5,488 nt of DNA. Origin: Thermoplasmata archaeon. Lineage in GTDB: Archaea; Thermoplasmatota; Thermoplasmata; Thermoplasmatales; Thermoplasmataceae. Location of the stretch: the NCBI GenBank assembly GCA_021845325.1, contig JAKBRR010000144.1:1-5488 (forward strand), in the 5' to 3' direction. Position numbers and translations under genes: made by a program. This document shows positions 1 through 5,488 of the stretch, piece after piece (the stretch's first letter is position 1; the number at the start of each line of letters is the position of its first letter). A model generated the notes under the pieces. The model did no database searches, had not been told where the DNA came from, and saw only the letters and a program-made list of their open reading frames with translations.

Positions 1-573
1 GGCTATATCAAGAACAGGGGGAGAAATGGGAAGGGCGGTGCAATAAAAAGGGCAGTAAATATCGCTTCCGGTGAATTCATCATCCTAATGGATGCCGATA
101 ACGCAATTCCTTTTGGTTCAATTGTTTCGCAGTTAAATTGGACCGATGAGTATAAATTTATCAATTTTGATAGATATAAAAGAAAAGAGAATAGAATTCC
201 GTTGTTAAGGAGATTAGTAAGCAGAGGATATAACCTTTATGCGAAGTTCCTTTTGGGTTTGGATATTAACGATACTCAATGTGGCTATAAAATCATCGAG
301 AAGAGTCTTGCTATACAACTTTTTAACAGACTCACTATTACAAACGGATTCTTTTATTCTCCACTATTCTTTTATGTTAAAAAATTGGGAATTAGCGTGC
401 TAGAGGTACCTGTAAGGTACAAGCACATCGATGGCAGCAAATTCAAGGTCTCGTCGATGATTTTGGGTGGATTTCTATCGACTCTCTTTTTCAGAATAAG
501 AAATTCCCCCTTTAAAAATCTTATTCCAAAAAAATTAATAAGCCTTTATTATAAAAAATTCAGATGGATTTAG
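1..573 (+). CDS. Family 2 glycosyltransferase, ALG5/DPM1-like (5' partial)
   Basis: This is the C-terminal 190 residues of a GT-A fold family 2 glycosyltransferase; the frame is open from base 1, so the true start is off-window. The first ATG in frame (88) lies inside the catalytic core and cannot be the real start. Visible motifs, counted from the window edge, are NGKGGAIKRA at about 9-18 (nucleotide-sugar binding), the metal-binding DAD at 31-33, and DTQCGYK at 91-97, which is a signature of dolichyl-phosphate glucosyl/mannosyltransferases, followed by VPVRYKH at 136-142. Such enzymes move a hexose from UDP- or GDP-sugar to a polyprenyl/dolichyl phosphate on the cytoplasmic face of the membrane. 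Roughly 50-60 N-terminal residues are missing compared with usual family lengths. There is no multi-span membrane domain after the catalytic part, only a hydrophobic patch near 152-164. It ends tail-to-tail with a broken SDR gene, overlapping it by 14 bases. The family is sure; the sugar and acceptor are inferred. Confidence 0.88.
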   Translation, partial: GYIKNRGRNGKGGAIKRAVNIASGEFIILMDADNAIPFGSIVSQLNWTDEYKFINFDRYKRKENRIPLLRRLVSRGYNLYAKFLLGLDINDTQCGYKIIEKSLAIQLFNRLTITNGFFYSPLFFYVKKLGISVLEVPVRYKHIDGSKFKVSSMILGGFLSTLFFRIRNSPFKNLIPKKLISLYYKKFRWI

Positions 574-1104
574 TTCCAGCAATCATCCTTCGTATTCTGA
601 TTCTGAGGTCGAATTCTGGCCCAAATCCCAGTTTTCTCCTTGCTTTTGAAATGTCTGCCTGCGTTAAATACCAGTAATTCTTCAGTGGGTTGGGTATGTG
701 ATCCGCATGAACTTCTGAGAGCATCTCCTCTGCAACAATTCTGTATATGTCGTTGAAATTTGTTGTTGTTCCTGTTCCTATACTGTTTGATTCTCCGGGT
801 TTTCCTCTCTCCATAGCCAGCAGAGGTGTCCTTGTTGCATCCTCCACATAGATGAAGTCCCTGCTCTGCTCTCCATTTCCAAATGTTACTTTGGTTTGCC
901 ATTCAGCAGATCTGTGATAAATCTCCATACAACATTGTCATACTGTGCCTTGCTGTTCTCCCCTATGCCATAAGAGTTGAAATACCGCACTGAGATGCAT
1001 TCCGCCTATTTCCTTACAGAATAATATTTCGCAAGATACTCCTCGACTATCTTTCTTTTGGGTAGAGACTTGAATAGATTTGAGGGATGATTGATCTCCT
1101 CGTC
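560..1104 (-). pseudogene. Decayed NAD-dependent sugar-nucleotide epimerase (SDR), C-terminal two thirds
   Basis: Reading leftwards on the minus strand, homology to extended SDR epimerases (GalE-like NAD-dependent epimerase/dehydratases) continues through two reading frames. It starts with [10 protein letters not shown] and [12 protein letters not shown], meets an in-frame TAG at 1006-1008, continues in the same frame with CISVRYFNSYG and VVWRFITDLLNGKP (about 998-893), then shifts frame near 890-895 to give VTFGNGEQSRDFIYVEDA, SIGTG and IPNPLKNYWYLTQADISKAR, ending with a TGA at 560-562. The frame change fits loss of one base. The catalytic Tyr-x-x-x-Lys expected near NLYGLSK is replaced by NLFKSLPK, with Phe for Tyr and an extra codon. 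The Rossmann GxxGxxG segment is absent. No intact enzyme can be made. Readable C-terminal homology suggests fairly recent decay. Its relatives act on sugar nucleotides in glycan synthesis, which suits the locus. A sequencing error could explain one lesion but hardly all of them. Confidence 0.85.
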
Positions 1105-1212
1105 ATAAGGACTTCTTGGAAAGAATGGTGTCATCTCGTTCTGTGGTGTTTCTATGGTTTGTCCGAAAAGTTCCGATGTTGCCGCAAAGTACATTCTCGA
1201 GTTCTGTGAAAT
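1105..1212 (-). pseudogene. Fragment resembling GDP-mannose 4,6-dehydratase, joined in frame to the epimerase relic
   Basis: The upstream end of the broken SDR frame encodes about 36 residues, including [18 protein letters not shown] and TPFFPRSPY. This is the family pattern around the catalytic Ser/Thr of GDP-mannose 4,6-dehydratase (typically ASTSELYG, PQ.E.TPFYPRSPY). A dehydratase would continue with AVAK after SPY; here the frame passes directly into epimerase-like DEEINHP at 1104. Upstream, a TAA at 1213-1215 closes the frame, so the NAD-binding Rossmann start is missing and no promoter or start is evident. The apparent ATG at 1194 is internal to the homology. It may be debris of a second gmd or of recombination between two SDR genes. 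An unfamiliar single SDR with this combination is the alternative. Confidence 0.65.
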
Positions 1213-1247
1213 TTAAATGAAAATAGCTGATCAACTGGAATTCCAAA

Positions 1248-1259
1248 AATATTAATTAA
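1248..1259 (+). promoter_or_regulatory. Candidate archaeal TATA box for the flippase-glycosyltransferase pair
   Basis: AATATTAATTAA, preceded by an A-run (1245-1249), is centred about 28 bases before the TTG at 1281. That is the spacing expected between an archaeal TATA box and the start of a leaderless transcript, and there is no ribosome-binding sequence before the TTG. The 68-base stretch 1213-1280 is the only non-coding gap upstream of the gene. The box is AT-rich sequence in an AT-rich region, so chance occurrence is quite possible. Confidence 0.35.
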
Positions 1260-1280
1260 CATCAAAATAATCACACTCCA

Positions 1281-2819
1281 TTGGTTACTTTAAATCCAGA
1301 CAATAATGTAAGATCTTCTTTATACATATATGCTGGTAATTTCTCTTTTCTGTTGGGTGGGTCTCTTTTCTATATACTTATTGCAAGATTTTTGCCTGTG
1401 GCGTCTATCGGAATCATAGCCCTCTCCGGGGCAATAGTTTCTTTCTTGACAGTAATATTTTCCCTAGGTATTGATTACGGCTTTCAACATTATATATCGT
1501 ATTATATTGGAAAATCCGATTTTTCAGGTGCAAGATATATTATAAGGATATCACTTTTATTGATAGTTATTCTCTCTATAATCGTTTTTGCTTCTGGATG
1601 GATCTTTTCAGGACCGATTTCGATTATTTTCTTTCATTCAATTATTTTCGAACCGGTAGTAAAACTTCTTGGGGTCTACGCATCACTTGAACTTTATTTC
1701 ATGTTGATACCTTCAGTGATCAGTGGAGCCCAGAAATTTGTTCAGAGTTCTATTCTTACGATTATAGGATTTGCGTGTATATATGGCTTCCCTATTCTCT
1801 TTTTGCTTTTCAAACAAACAATTTACTCCGTAATTTATGGATGGATTATTGGGTCTGCAATTGCAGCAGTAATATCAATAACTTTTCTGTATCAATTAAC
1901 AAGAAAAATATCCAATGAATACATGAAACAAGATAATTTAATGCGTAGTTTATTTATTTATTCGTTTCCCCTCTTTATTTCATCCCTCGTCTCTCTGAGT
2001 TCAACATTTGTCGACAGGTTTATCCTCGCCTACCTAACCAATCTTTCTAATCTTGGTATTTACATTTATGCACTGACCGCAACCACTGCTGTTTCAGTAC
2101 TGGCTTCCCCATTCAGCACAATGCTTCTACCTAAGTTTTCAGCCTTTTATTCTAAGAGGGATTTTACATCCCTAAGAAAGTATGTTGGATTCATGGTGGT
2201 GTTGATATCATTTATTTATATTCCAGCTGCAATTGGTCTGGCTGCAATTGCCAAACCGTTCCTTATACTGATAGTGGGTGATTCCTACACCAGTGCAAGC
2301 TTACCTCTCACCATCATACTATTAGTTTCTTCAATTTTCATACCTCGTATAGTAATAAACAGCGCGGTATCTTCAGTTCGGTTTACCAAAGTTTTTATGG
2401 TCTCTACTCTATGTGCATTAGTCTCAAACATTCTACTATCTTTTCTACTAATACCATATTTAGGAATAGTAGGAGCAGCTATAGCAAATTCTTCAGTTTA
2501 TCCGGTAAGTTTCATCATAGTAACGTTCGCAGCATTTAAACTTAAAATTGCAAGGTTCAGAATACTTTCGGAAGTGAAAATATGGGTATCCGCTATTGTG
2601 ATGTATTTTGCAATAACTTTCCTCCTTCCTTTCCTGCACGGTACATTGATTTCCGTTTTGGTTCCTATATTAGTGGGCTCAGTTTTGTACTACGCCATGA
2701 TAAGAATTACGAAGCCCTTATCTAATGAAATTGCGACATTTATAATGGAAAGTATACCTTTTAAACACTATGCATTGCGAAGAATATTTTCGCTTCTGGT
2801 GGGTAACAATGTTGAATAA
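1281..2819 (+). CDS. Wzx-like polysaccharide/oligosaccharide flippase (MOP superfamily)
   Basis: A 512-residue, very hydrophobic protein with about 12-14 predicted membrane spans, the usual size and layout of Wzx/RfbX-type members of the MOP (MATE-related) exporter superfamily. These move lipid-linked oligosaccharides across the cytoplasmic membrane. Visible family features are the N-terminal span with GGSLFYILIARFLP (26-39) followed by SIGIIAL, DRFILAYLTNLSNLGIY at about 245-261, the PFSTMLLPKFSAFYS segment at 277-291, and GIVGAAIAN at 395-403. The start is TTG: the first in-frame ATG is at residue 141, well inside the protein, and a TAA at 1257-1259 closes the frame upstream, so a non-ATG start is unavoidable. 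No Shine-Dalgarno precedes it, in keeping with a leaderless message. Its 3' end overlaps the next gene, a glycosyltransferase, so the two are probably co-transcribed and act on the same glycan. Substrate is unknown. Some lines of the gene are very AT-rich. Confidence 0.88.
   Translation: MVTLNPDNNVRSSLYIYAGNFSFLLGGSLFYILIARFLPVASIGIIALSGAIVSFLTVIFSLGIDYGFQHYISYYIGKSDFSGARYIIRISLLLIVILSIIVFASGWIFSGPISIIFFHSIIFEPVVKLLGVYASLELYFMLIPSVISGAQKFVQSSILTIIGFACIYGFPILFLLFKQTIYSVIYGWIIGSAIAAVISITFLYQLTRKISNEYMKQDNLMRSLFIYSFPLFISSLVSLSSTFVDRFILAYLTNLSNLGIYIYALTATTAVSVLASPFSTMLLPKFSAFYSKRDFTSLRKYVGFMVVLISFIYIPAAIGLAAIAKPFLILIVGDSYTSASLPLTIILLVSSIFIPRIVINSAVSSVRFTKVFMVSTLCALVSNILLSFLLIPYLGIVGAAIANSSVYPVSFIIVTFAAFKLKIARFRILSEVKIWVSAIVMYFAITFLLPFLHGTLISVLVPILVGSVLYYAMIRITKPLSNEIATFIMESIPFKHYALRRIFSLLVGNNVE
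2798..2802 (+). promoter_or_regulatory. Ribosome-binding site deciding the start of the GT-B glycosyltransferase
   Basis: GGTGG lies inside the end of the flippase gene, with about 6-7 bases before the ATG at 2809. It matches the GGTG part of the archaeal/bacterial Shine-Dalgarno (GGAGGTGA). The earlier in-frame ATG at 2770 has no such site and would add 13 residues read from flippase codons, so 2809 is preferred. Confidence 0.5.
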
Positions 2820-4020
2820 TGTAAATGATAAATCCAATCATAACGTTAGGAAGATAAACATAGCTTTTGTTGCCAATGTAATAGGTCATGGAAAAGTGTA
2901 TGACCAATGGGGGACAAGCTTTGCATTGCTTTTATCTCAAGTGCCATACGTTGAGCAGATAGATATTATATGCCCATTTGGAAATGAAAATCATCGGGAA
3001 ATTAAAATGCCCCAAAAGATAAATCTGGTTCCTTGCTATAATCCAGAAAGAACGCTTTCGATGCATGGAATAATTAAGGCCATAAAGGTTAAAAAATTCG
3101 ATTACGTAATCTTCAATTTTGGTCCAACTGCATTTGGAAGAAGAAATCTGTCAAATCTCATGGGCTTCTTTCTTCCATACATTTCATTGAAAATCTTAAA
3201 ACGGAAGACTGTCCTTATAAGTCAGGGTTCTGTCTTTACCAATGACTCTGAAAATCTTGGGTATAACTCATCGCTTGACAAAATAAAAAAAAGAATTGTG
3301 AGAATGCTAGAATCGTGGTTATATAAACGGGTTTGTGTTTACGCTCAGCTGGAATACTATCTTGACCTATTAAAAAAGATAAAAAATGCATTGGTTTGTG
3401 GAGTAGTAAAAAGTGACTACATAGATGGTGTTGCAACACTTTATTTAAATAATCTGATGCAGCTACCTATATTTAAGAAAAGAATAGTTAATAAAGTACC
3501 AATAATTCTTCTCCATGGGTATTGGGGGCCACAAAAAAACCTTGGACTCGCATTGAGCTCACTCAGGTCTCTGCAGAATGTAGGATATCATTTTTCATTG
3601 ACGATCAGCGGTGGGATAAACACACATTTCCCCGGATATTACGAAGAATATAAAAAGTTACTAGCAAAGTATTCAGATGTAATTTCTGAACGAAAAGGTT
3701 ATGTGCAGGAATCGGACCTGTTTGATTTATTCATTTCTTCTGATTTAATATTGATGCCATATAATGTACCAGGTGGACAGTCTGGAATACTAGAAATGGC
3801 CAAGTTGTTTAAAAGGCGCGTAATATGTATTGATTTTCCAGAATTTCGGGAGGAGGCACATGGTAATAATTCCATAATTCTATGCTCCAAGGAAAAATTC
3901 GAGGAGGAGATAGAAAATTTCCTGAAGGGATTTTTGCCTCAAGAAGAAGATATCGACATGAGCACAATGGTAGAAACAGCCGTAAAGAATGCAGCAGAGT
4001 TCATTGCCTCCCTGAAATAA
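2809..4020 (+). CDS. GT-B glycosyltransferase, family 4-like (glycosyl transferase group 1)
   Basis: A 403-residue cytoplasmic or membrane-associated glycosyltransferase of the GT-B fold, of normal family length. The N-terminal domain opens with KINIAFVANVIGHG (15-28), a beta strand and glycine-bearing loop. The C-terminal Rossmann domain starts near LLHGYWGPQKNLGLAL (234-249), with the usual G...KN pattern, then LTISGG (264-269), the LFDLFISSDLILMPYN strand (304-319) and GGQSGILEMA (322-331), the nucleotide-sugar binding loop. In the classical E-x7-E motif the second glutamate is E329, but the first position is proline (P321). Such enzymes transfer a sugar from a nucleotide donor to a growing lipid-linked glycan. 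An upstream ATG at 2770 is in frame, but 2809 has a GGTG site and gives an 11-base overlap with the flippase, typical of translational coupling. Donor and acceptor are unknown; GDP-perosamine or GDP-mannose would suit the neighbours. It ends 15 bases from the convergent aminotransferase. Confidence 0.85.
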   Translation: MLNNVNDKSNHNVRKINIAFVANVIGHGKVYDQWGTSFALLLSQVPYVEQIDIICPFGNENHREIKMPQKINLVPCYNPERTLSMHGIIKAIKVKKFDYVIFNFGPTAFGRRNLSNLMGFFLPYISLKILKRKTVLISQGSVFTNDSENLGYNSSLDKIKKRIVRMLESWLYKRVCVYAQLEYYLDLLKKIKNALVCGVVKSDYIDGVATLYLNNLMQLPIFKKRIVNKVPIILLHGYWGPQKNLGLALSSLRSLQNVGYHFSLTISGGINTHFPGYYEEYKKLLAKYSDVISERKGYVQESDLFDLFISSDLILMPYNVPGGQSGILEMAKLFKRRVICIDFPEFREEAHGNNSIILCSKEKFEEEIENFLKGFLPQEEDIDMSTMVETAVKNAAEFIASLK

Positions 4021-4035
4021 CACAATTACGGGCGT

Positions 4036-5148
4036 TTATTCTAGACTTTCACCAATCAAATCGCAAATCATGTCAATGTCTTTATGCATTATTTTCGTTC
4101 CACTCGGCAGATTCAAACCAGATCTGGAGAGATTGCAAGATATCTTTAACTCACTTTCATTTCCGTAACTGGTATAAGGGGACATGATGTTCACGGGATA
4201 AAAGAATGGCCTTGTTTCCACATTTGCATCTTCCAAGGCATTTATCACTCTGTCTCTACCCTTGCCAGACGGATAATTCACTAGGATAGAATACATCCAA
4301 TATACATTCTTTGCCCATGACATTTCCGGCTGAGTTTGGATTCCTTCAATATTTCGAAGTCTGTCGTTATATTTTTTCGCTATCTCCCTCTTTCTGTCTA
4401 TAAATGATTCGATTCTTTCCATCTGTGCTACTCCGAGAGCCGCCTGTAAGTTTGTCATTCTGTAATTATAGCCGATCTTATCATGCCAGTAACGTCTGCT
4501 TGGTTTCATCCCATGATCTCTGAGCTCGCGGATCTTTTCAGTAATTTCCTCATCTTTGGTCAAACACATTCCACCCTCACCTGTTGTGATGATCTTATTT
4601 CCGTAGAATGAAAAACAGGAAATGTCCCCAAAGGAGCCAACTTTTTGCCCACGGTATTCTGCTCCAATTGCCTCTGCACAATCTTCTATGATTCTGAGGT
4701 TATGATCTTCTGCAATCTCCTTTATCCTACCCATATCGCAGGGGTGCCCGTACAGGTGAACCACTATTATGGCTTTTGTCCTCTCGGTTATCCTGTTTTC
4801 GATCTCTTCATAATTTACGTTCCAGTCATTTTCATTTGAGTCCACTAAAACCGGTCTTCCTCCATTATAAATGACAGAATTGATCGGACTGACAAATGTA
4901 AGGTTAGGGGCTATCACTTCGTCACCTGCACCTATACCTAGTGCAGAGACTGCCAGATGAAGGGCAGTGGTACCATTGCTGGCAGAGACCCCATATTTCG
5001 CACCAATGAAGGAAGAGAACATTTTTTCAAATCTTTCAATATAAGGACCCTTAGAGCTCACCCATCCACTTTTTACGGCATCTTCCACATATTCAATCTC
5101 TTTCTGCCCAATGTTCGGTTCATACACCGGTATAGCCCTATTTTTCAT
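4036..5148 (-). CDS. per: GDP-perosamine synthase-like PLP aminotransferase (DegT/DnrJ/EryC1/StrS family)
   Basis: A 370-residue fold-type I, PLP-dependent sugar aminotransferase of full family length. Family members of this subtype convert GDP-4-keto-6-deoxy-D-mannose plus glutamate to GDP-perosamine in the cytoplasm. Landmarks are SNGTTALHLA (57-66, cofactor phosphate contact), IIEDCAEA (153-160) with D156 expected to face the PLP ring nitrogen, FSFYGNKIITTGEGGM (179-194) with K185 as the Schiff-base lysine, and RRYWHDKIGYNYRMTNLQAA (218-237). The EDxAEA and GNKIITTGEGGM wording is that of perosamine synthases rather than the DesV/ArnB-type enzymes with EDAAQA. The upstream gene encodes GDP-mannose 4,6-dehydratase, which makes exactly the needed substrate, and is separated by only one base. 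The ATG is preceded by GGTGA with nine bases of spacing. The family is certain; GDP-perosamine as product is strongly supported by motif and context, though a related GDP- or dTDP-4-amino sugar is possible. Confidence 0.88.
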   Translation of the reverse strand: MKNRAIPVYEPNIGQKEIEYVEDAVKSGWVSSKGPYIERFEKMFSSFIGAKYGVSASNGTTALHLAVSALGIGAGDEVIAPNLTFVSPINSVIYNGGRPVLVDSNENDWNVNYEEIENRITERTKAIIVVHLYGHPCDMGRIKEIAEDHNLRIIEDCAEAIGAEYRGQKVGSFGDISCFSFYGNKIITTGEGGMCLTKDEEITEKIRELRDHGMKPSRRYWHDKIGYNYRMTNLQAALGVAQMERIESFIDRKREIAKKYNDRLRNIEGIQTQPEMSWAKNVYWMYSILVNYPSGKGRDRVINALEDANVETRPFFYPVNIMSPYTSYGNESELKISCNLSRSGLNLPSGTKIMHKDIDMICDLIGESLE

Positions 5149-5149
5149 G

Positions 5150-5488
5150 TTACATCCTCACCCTAGTCTTTAGTATACTATTTTCATCCTGATAGTTTGG
5201 TACATCCCATGGAAAACGTTCACCGTCAAGATACATTTTCCATCTCTTCATTTCCTCGTTTACCATGATTCTCACTATGTCTTCAAAGCCGCTCCGTGGT
5301 GTCCAATCCAGTTCAATTTGGGCTTTTGTCGCATCTCCAGTCAGTGCAGGTACATCCAAGGGACGCTTAAATCTTTCATCTACGACCGTATACTTTTCCC
5401 AATCTATCCCCACTAACTCTGCAGCTAGCTTTAGAAATTCCTTGACAGAGTGAGCCTCACCAGTGGCCACAACATAATCATCCGGTTT
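5150..5488 (-). CDS. gmd: GDP-mannose 4,6-dehydratase, C-terminal part (5' end beyond the window)
   Basis: The last 112 residues of GDP-mannose 4,6-dehydratase, an NADP-dependent extended SDR that converts GDP-D-mannose to GDP-4-keto-6-deoxy-D-mannose in the cytoplasm, the entry step to GDP-perosamine, GDP-rhamnose and GDP-fucose. The frame is open to the window edge; the GTG at 5470 is internal (KPDDYVVATGEAHSVKEF is a conserved block near the C-terminal substrate domain), so the start is off-window. Further family features are GIDWEKY, the RPLDVPALTGDATKA stretch (arginine and GD..KA contacting the nucleotide sugar) and LDWTPRSGFEDIV. After the usual end of the domain comes a tail of some 28 residues with GERFPWDVPNY, found in a subset of this family as I recall it. 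The catalytic Ser/Thr-Tyr-Lys region is not visible here. It is separated by one base from the perosamine synthase-like gene and forms an operon with it. Its promoter lies outside the window. Confidence 0.88.
   Translation of the reverse strand, partial: KPDDYVVATGEAHSVKEFLKLAAELVGIDWEKYTVVDERFKRPLDVPALTGDATKAQIELDWTPRSGFEDIVRIMVNEEMKRWKMYLDGERFPWDVPNYQDENSILKTRVRM
5158..5162 (-). promoter_or_regulatory. Ribosome-binding site for the perosamine synthase-like gene
   Basis: On the minus strand GGTGA sits nine bases before the ATG at 5148, inside the last codons of the dehydratase. It matches five bases of the Shine-Dalgarno core and fixes this start. With stop and start one base apart, it points to coupled translation. 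Confidence 0.55.

Noticed and set aside
570..902. Open frame of 110 codons on the minus strand, overlapping the epimerase relic
   Set aside because: It is an offset frame of the relic; the epimerase motifs are read in the neighbouring frame and this translation shows no recognisable motif.
1237..1244. GGAATTCC palindrome in the gap before the flippase
   Set aside because: An eight-base palindrome is expected by chance; there is no second copy nearby and no operator-like context.
1217..1255. Tiny plus-strand frame (ATG to TAA, 12 codons) between the relic and the flippase
   Set aside because: It has no ribosome site, is too short to judge, and overlaps the proposed TATA element.
2770..2808. 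Upstream ATG that would extend the glycosyltransferase by 13 residues
   Set aside because: It has no ribosome site, and the added residues are flippase codons read out of frame; ATG at 2809 has a GGTG site at good spacing.
3236..3439. Minus-strand frame of 67 codons inside the glycosyltransferase
   Set aside because: Opposite-strand shadow of a well-supported gene, with no motif.
3882..4187. Plus-strand frame of 101 codons across the end of the glycosyltransferase and into the aminotransferase
   Set aside because: It overlaps two clear genes in other frames and has no recognisable domain.
4645..5166. Plus-strand frames at 4645-4839 and 4957-5166 (and another at 5265-5453)
   Set aside because: Antisense to conserved aminotransferase and dehydratase sequence; their translations carry no domain.
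1..5488. Looked for tRNA, rRNA, CRISPR repeats, insertion-sequence ends and transposase fragments
   Set aside because: I saw no repeated spacer pattern, cloverleaf arms, long inverted repeats or transposase motifs by eye.

Overview
The window looks like part of a surface-glycan (polysaccharide or N-glycan) biosynthesis locus from an AT-rich prokaryote, most likely an archaeon and possibly one of the Thermoplasmatales. The pointers are frequent ATA isoleucine and AGA/AGG arginine codons, an ALG5/DPM1-type glycosyltransferase, GGTG-type ribosome sites on genes inside operons, and a TTG-started first gene lying about 29 bases after a TATA-like element with no ribosome site, as in leaderless archaeal transcripts. 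The assignment is an inference; an AT-rich bacterium is not excluded.

Layout from left to right. Positions 1-573 (+) hold the 3' part of a family 2 glycosyltransferase whose 5' end lies outside the window. Positions 560-1212 (-) hold the ruins of short-chain dehydrogenase/reductase (SDR) sugar-nucleotide genes. Most of it (560-1104) is the remnant of an NAD-dependent sugar epimerase, interrupted by an amber stop and a frameshift. Its upstream end (1105-1212) reads instead like a piece of GDP-mannose 4,6-dehydratase, so the relic appears chimeric. Positions 1281-2819 (+) encode a Wzx-like lipid-linked oligosaccharide flippase, overlapped by 11 bases by a GT-B (GT4-like) glycosyltransferase at 2809-4020 (+). 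After a 15-base gap, the opposite strand carries a GDP-perosamine synthase-like aminotransferase (4036-5148) and, upstream of it and cut by the window edge, the C-terminal part of an apparently intact GDP-mannose 4,6-dehydratase (5150-5488).

How they fit together: Gmd turns GDP-mannose into GDP-4-keto-6-deoxymannose, and the aminotransferase next to it converts this to GDP-perosamine (GDP-4-amino-4,6-dideoxymannose). The glycosyltransferases would build a lipid-linked glycan that may contain this sugar, and the flippase would move it across the membrane. The two transferases' exact substrates cannot be read from the sequence. The locus looks mosaic: in the lines I counted, the plus-strand flippase/GT pair runs from about 25 to 43 % G+C and the minus-strand genes from about 42 to 48 %, and the broken SDR relic stops just before the flippase promoter. 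I see no tRNA, rRNA, CRISPR array, insertion sequence or clear terminator. No undescribed system is evident; the most notable item is the chimeric SDR relic.
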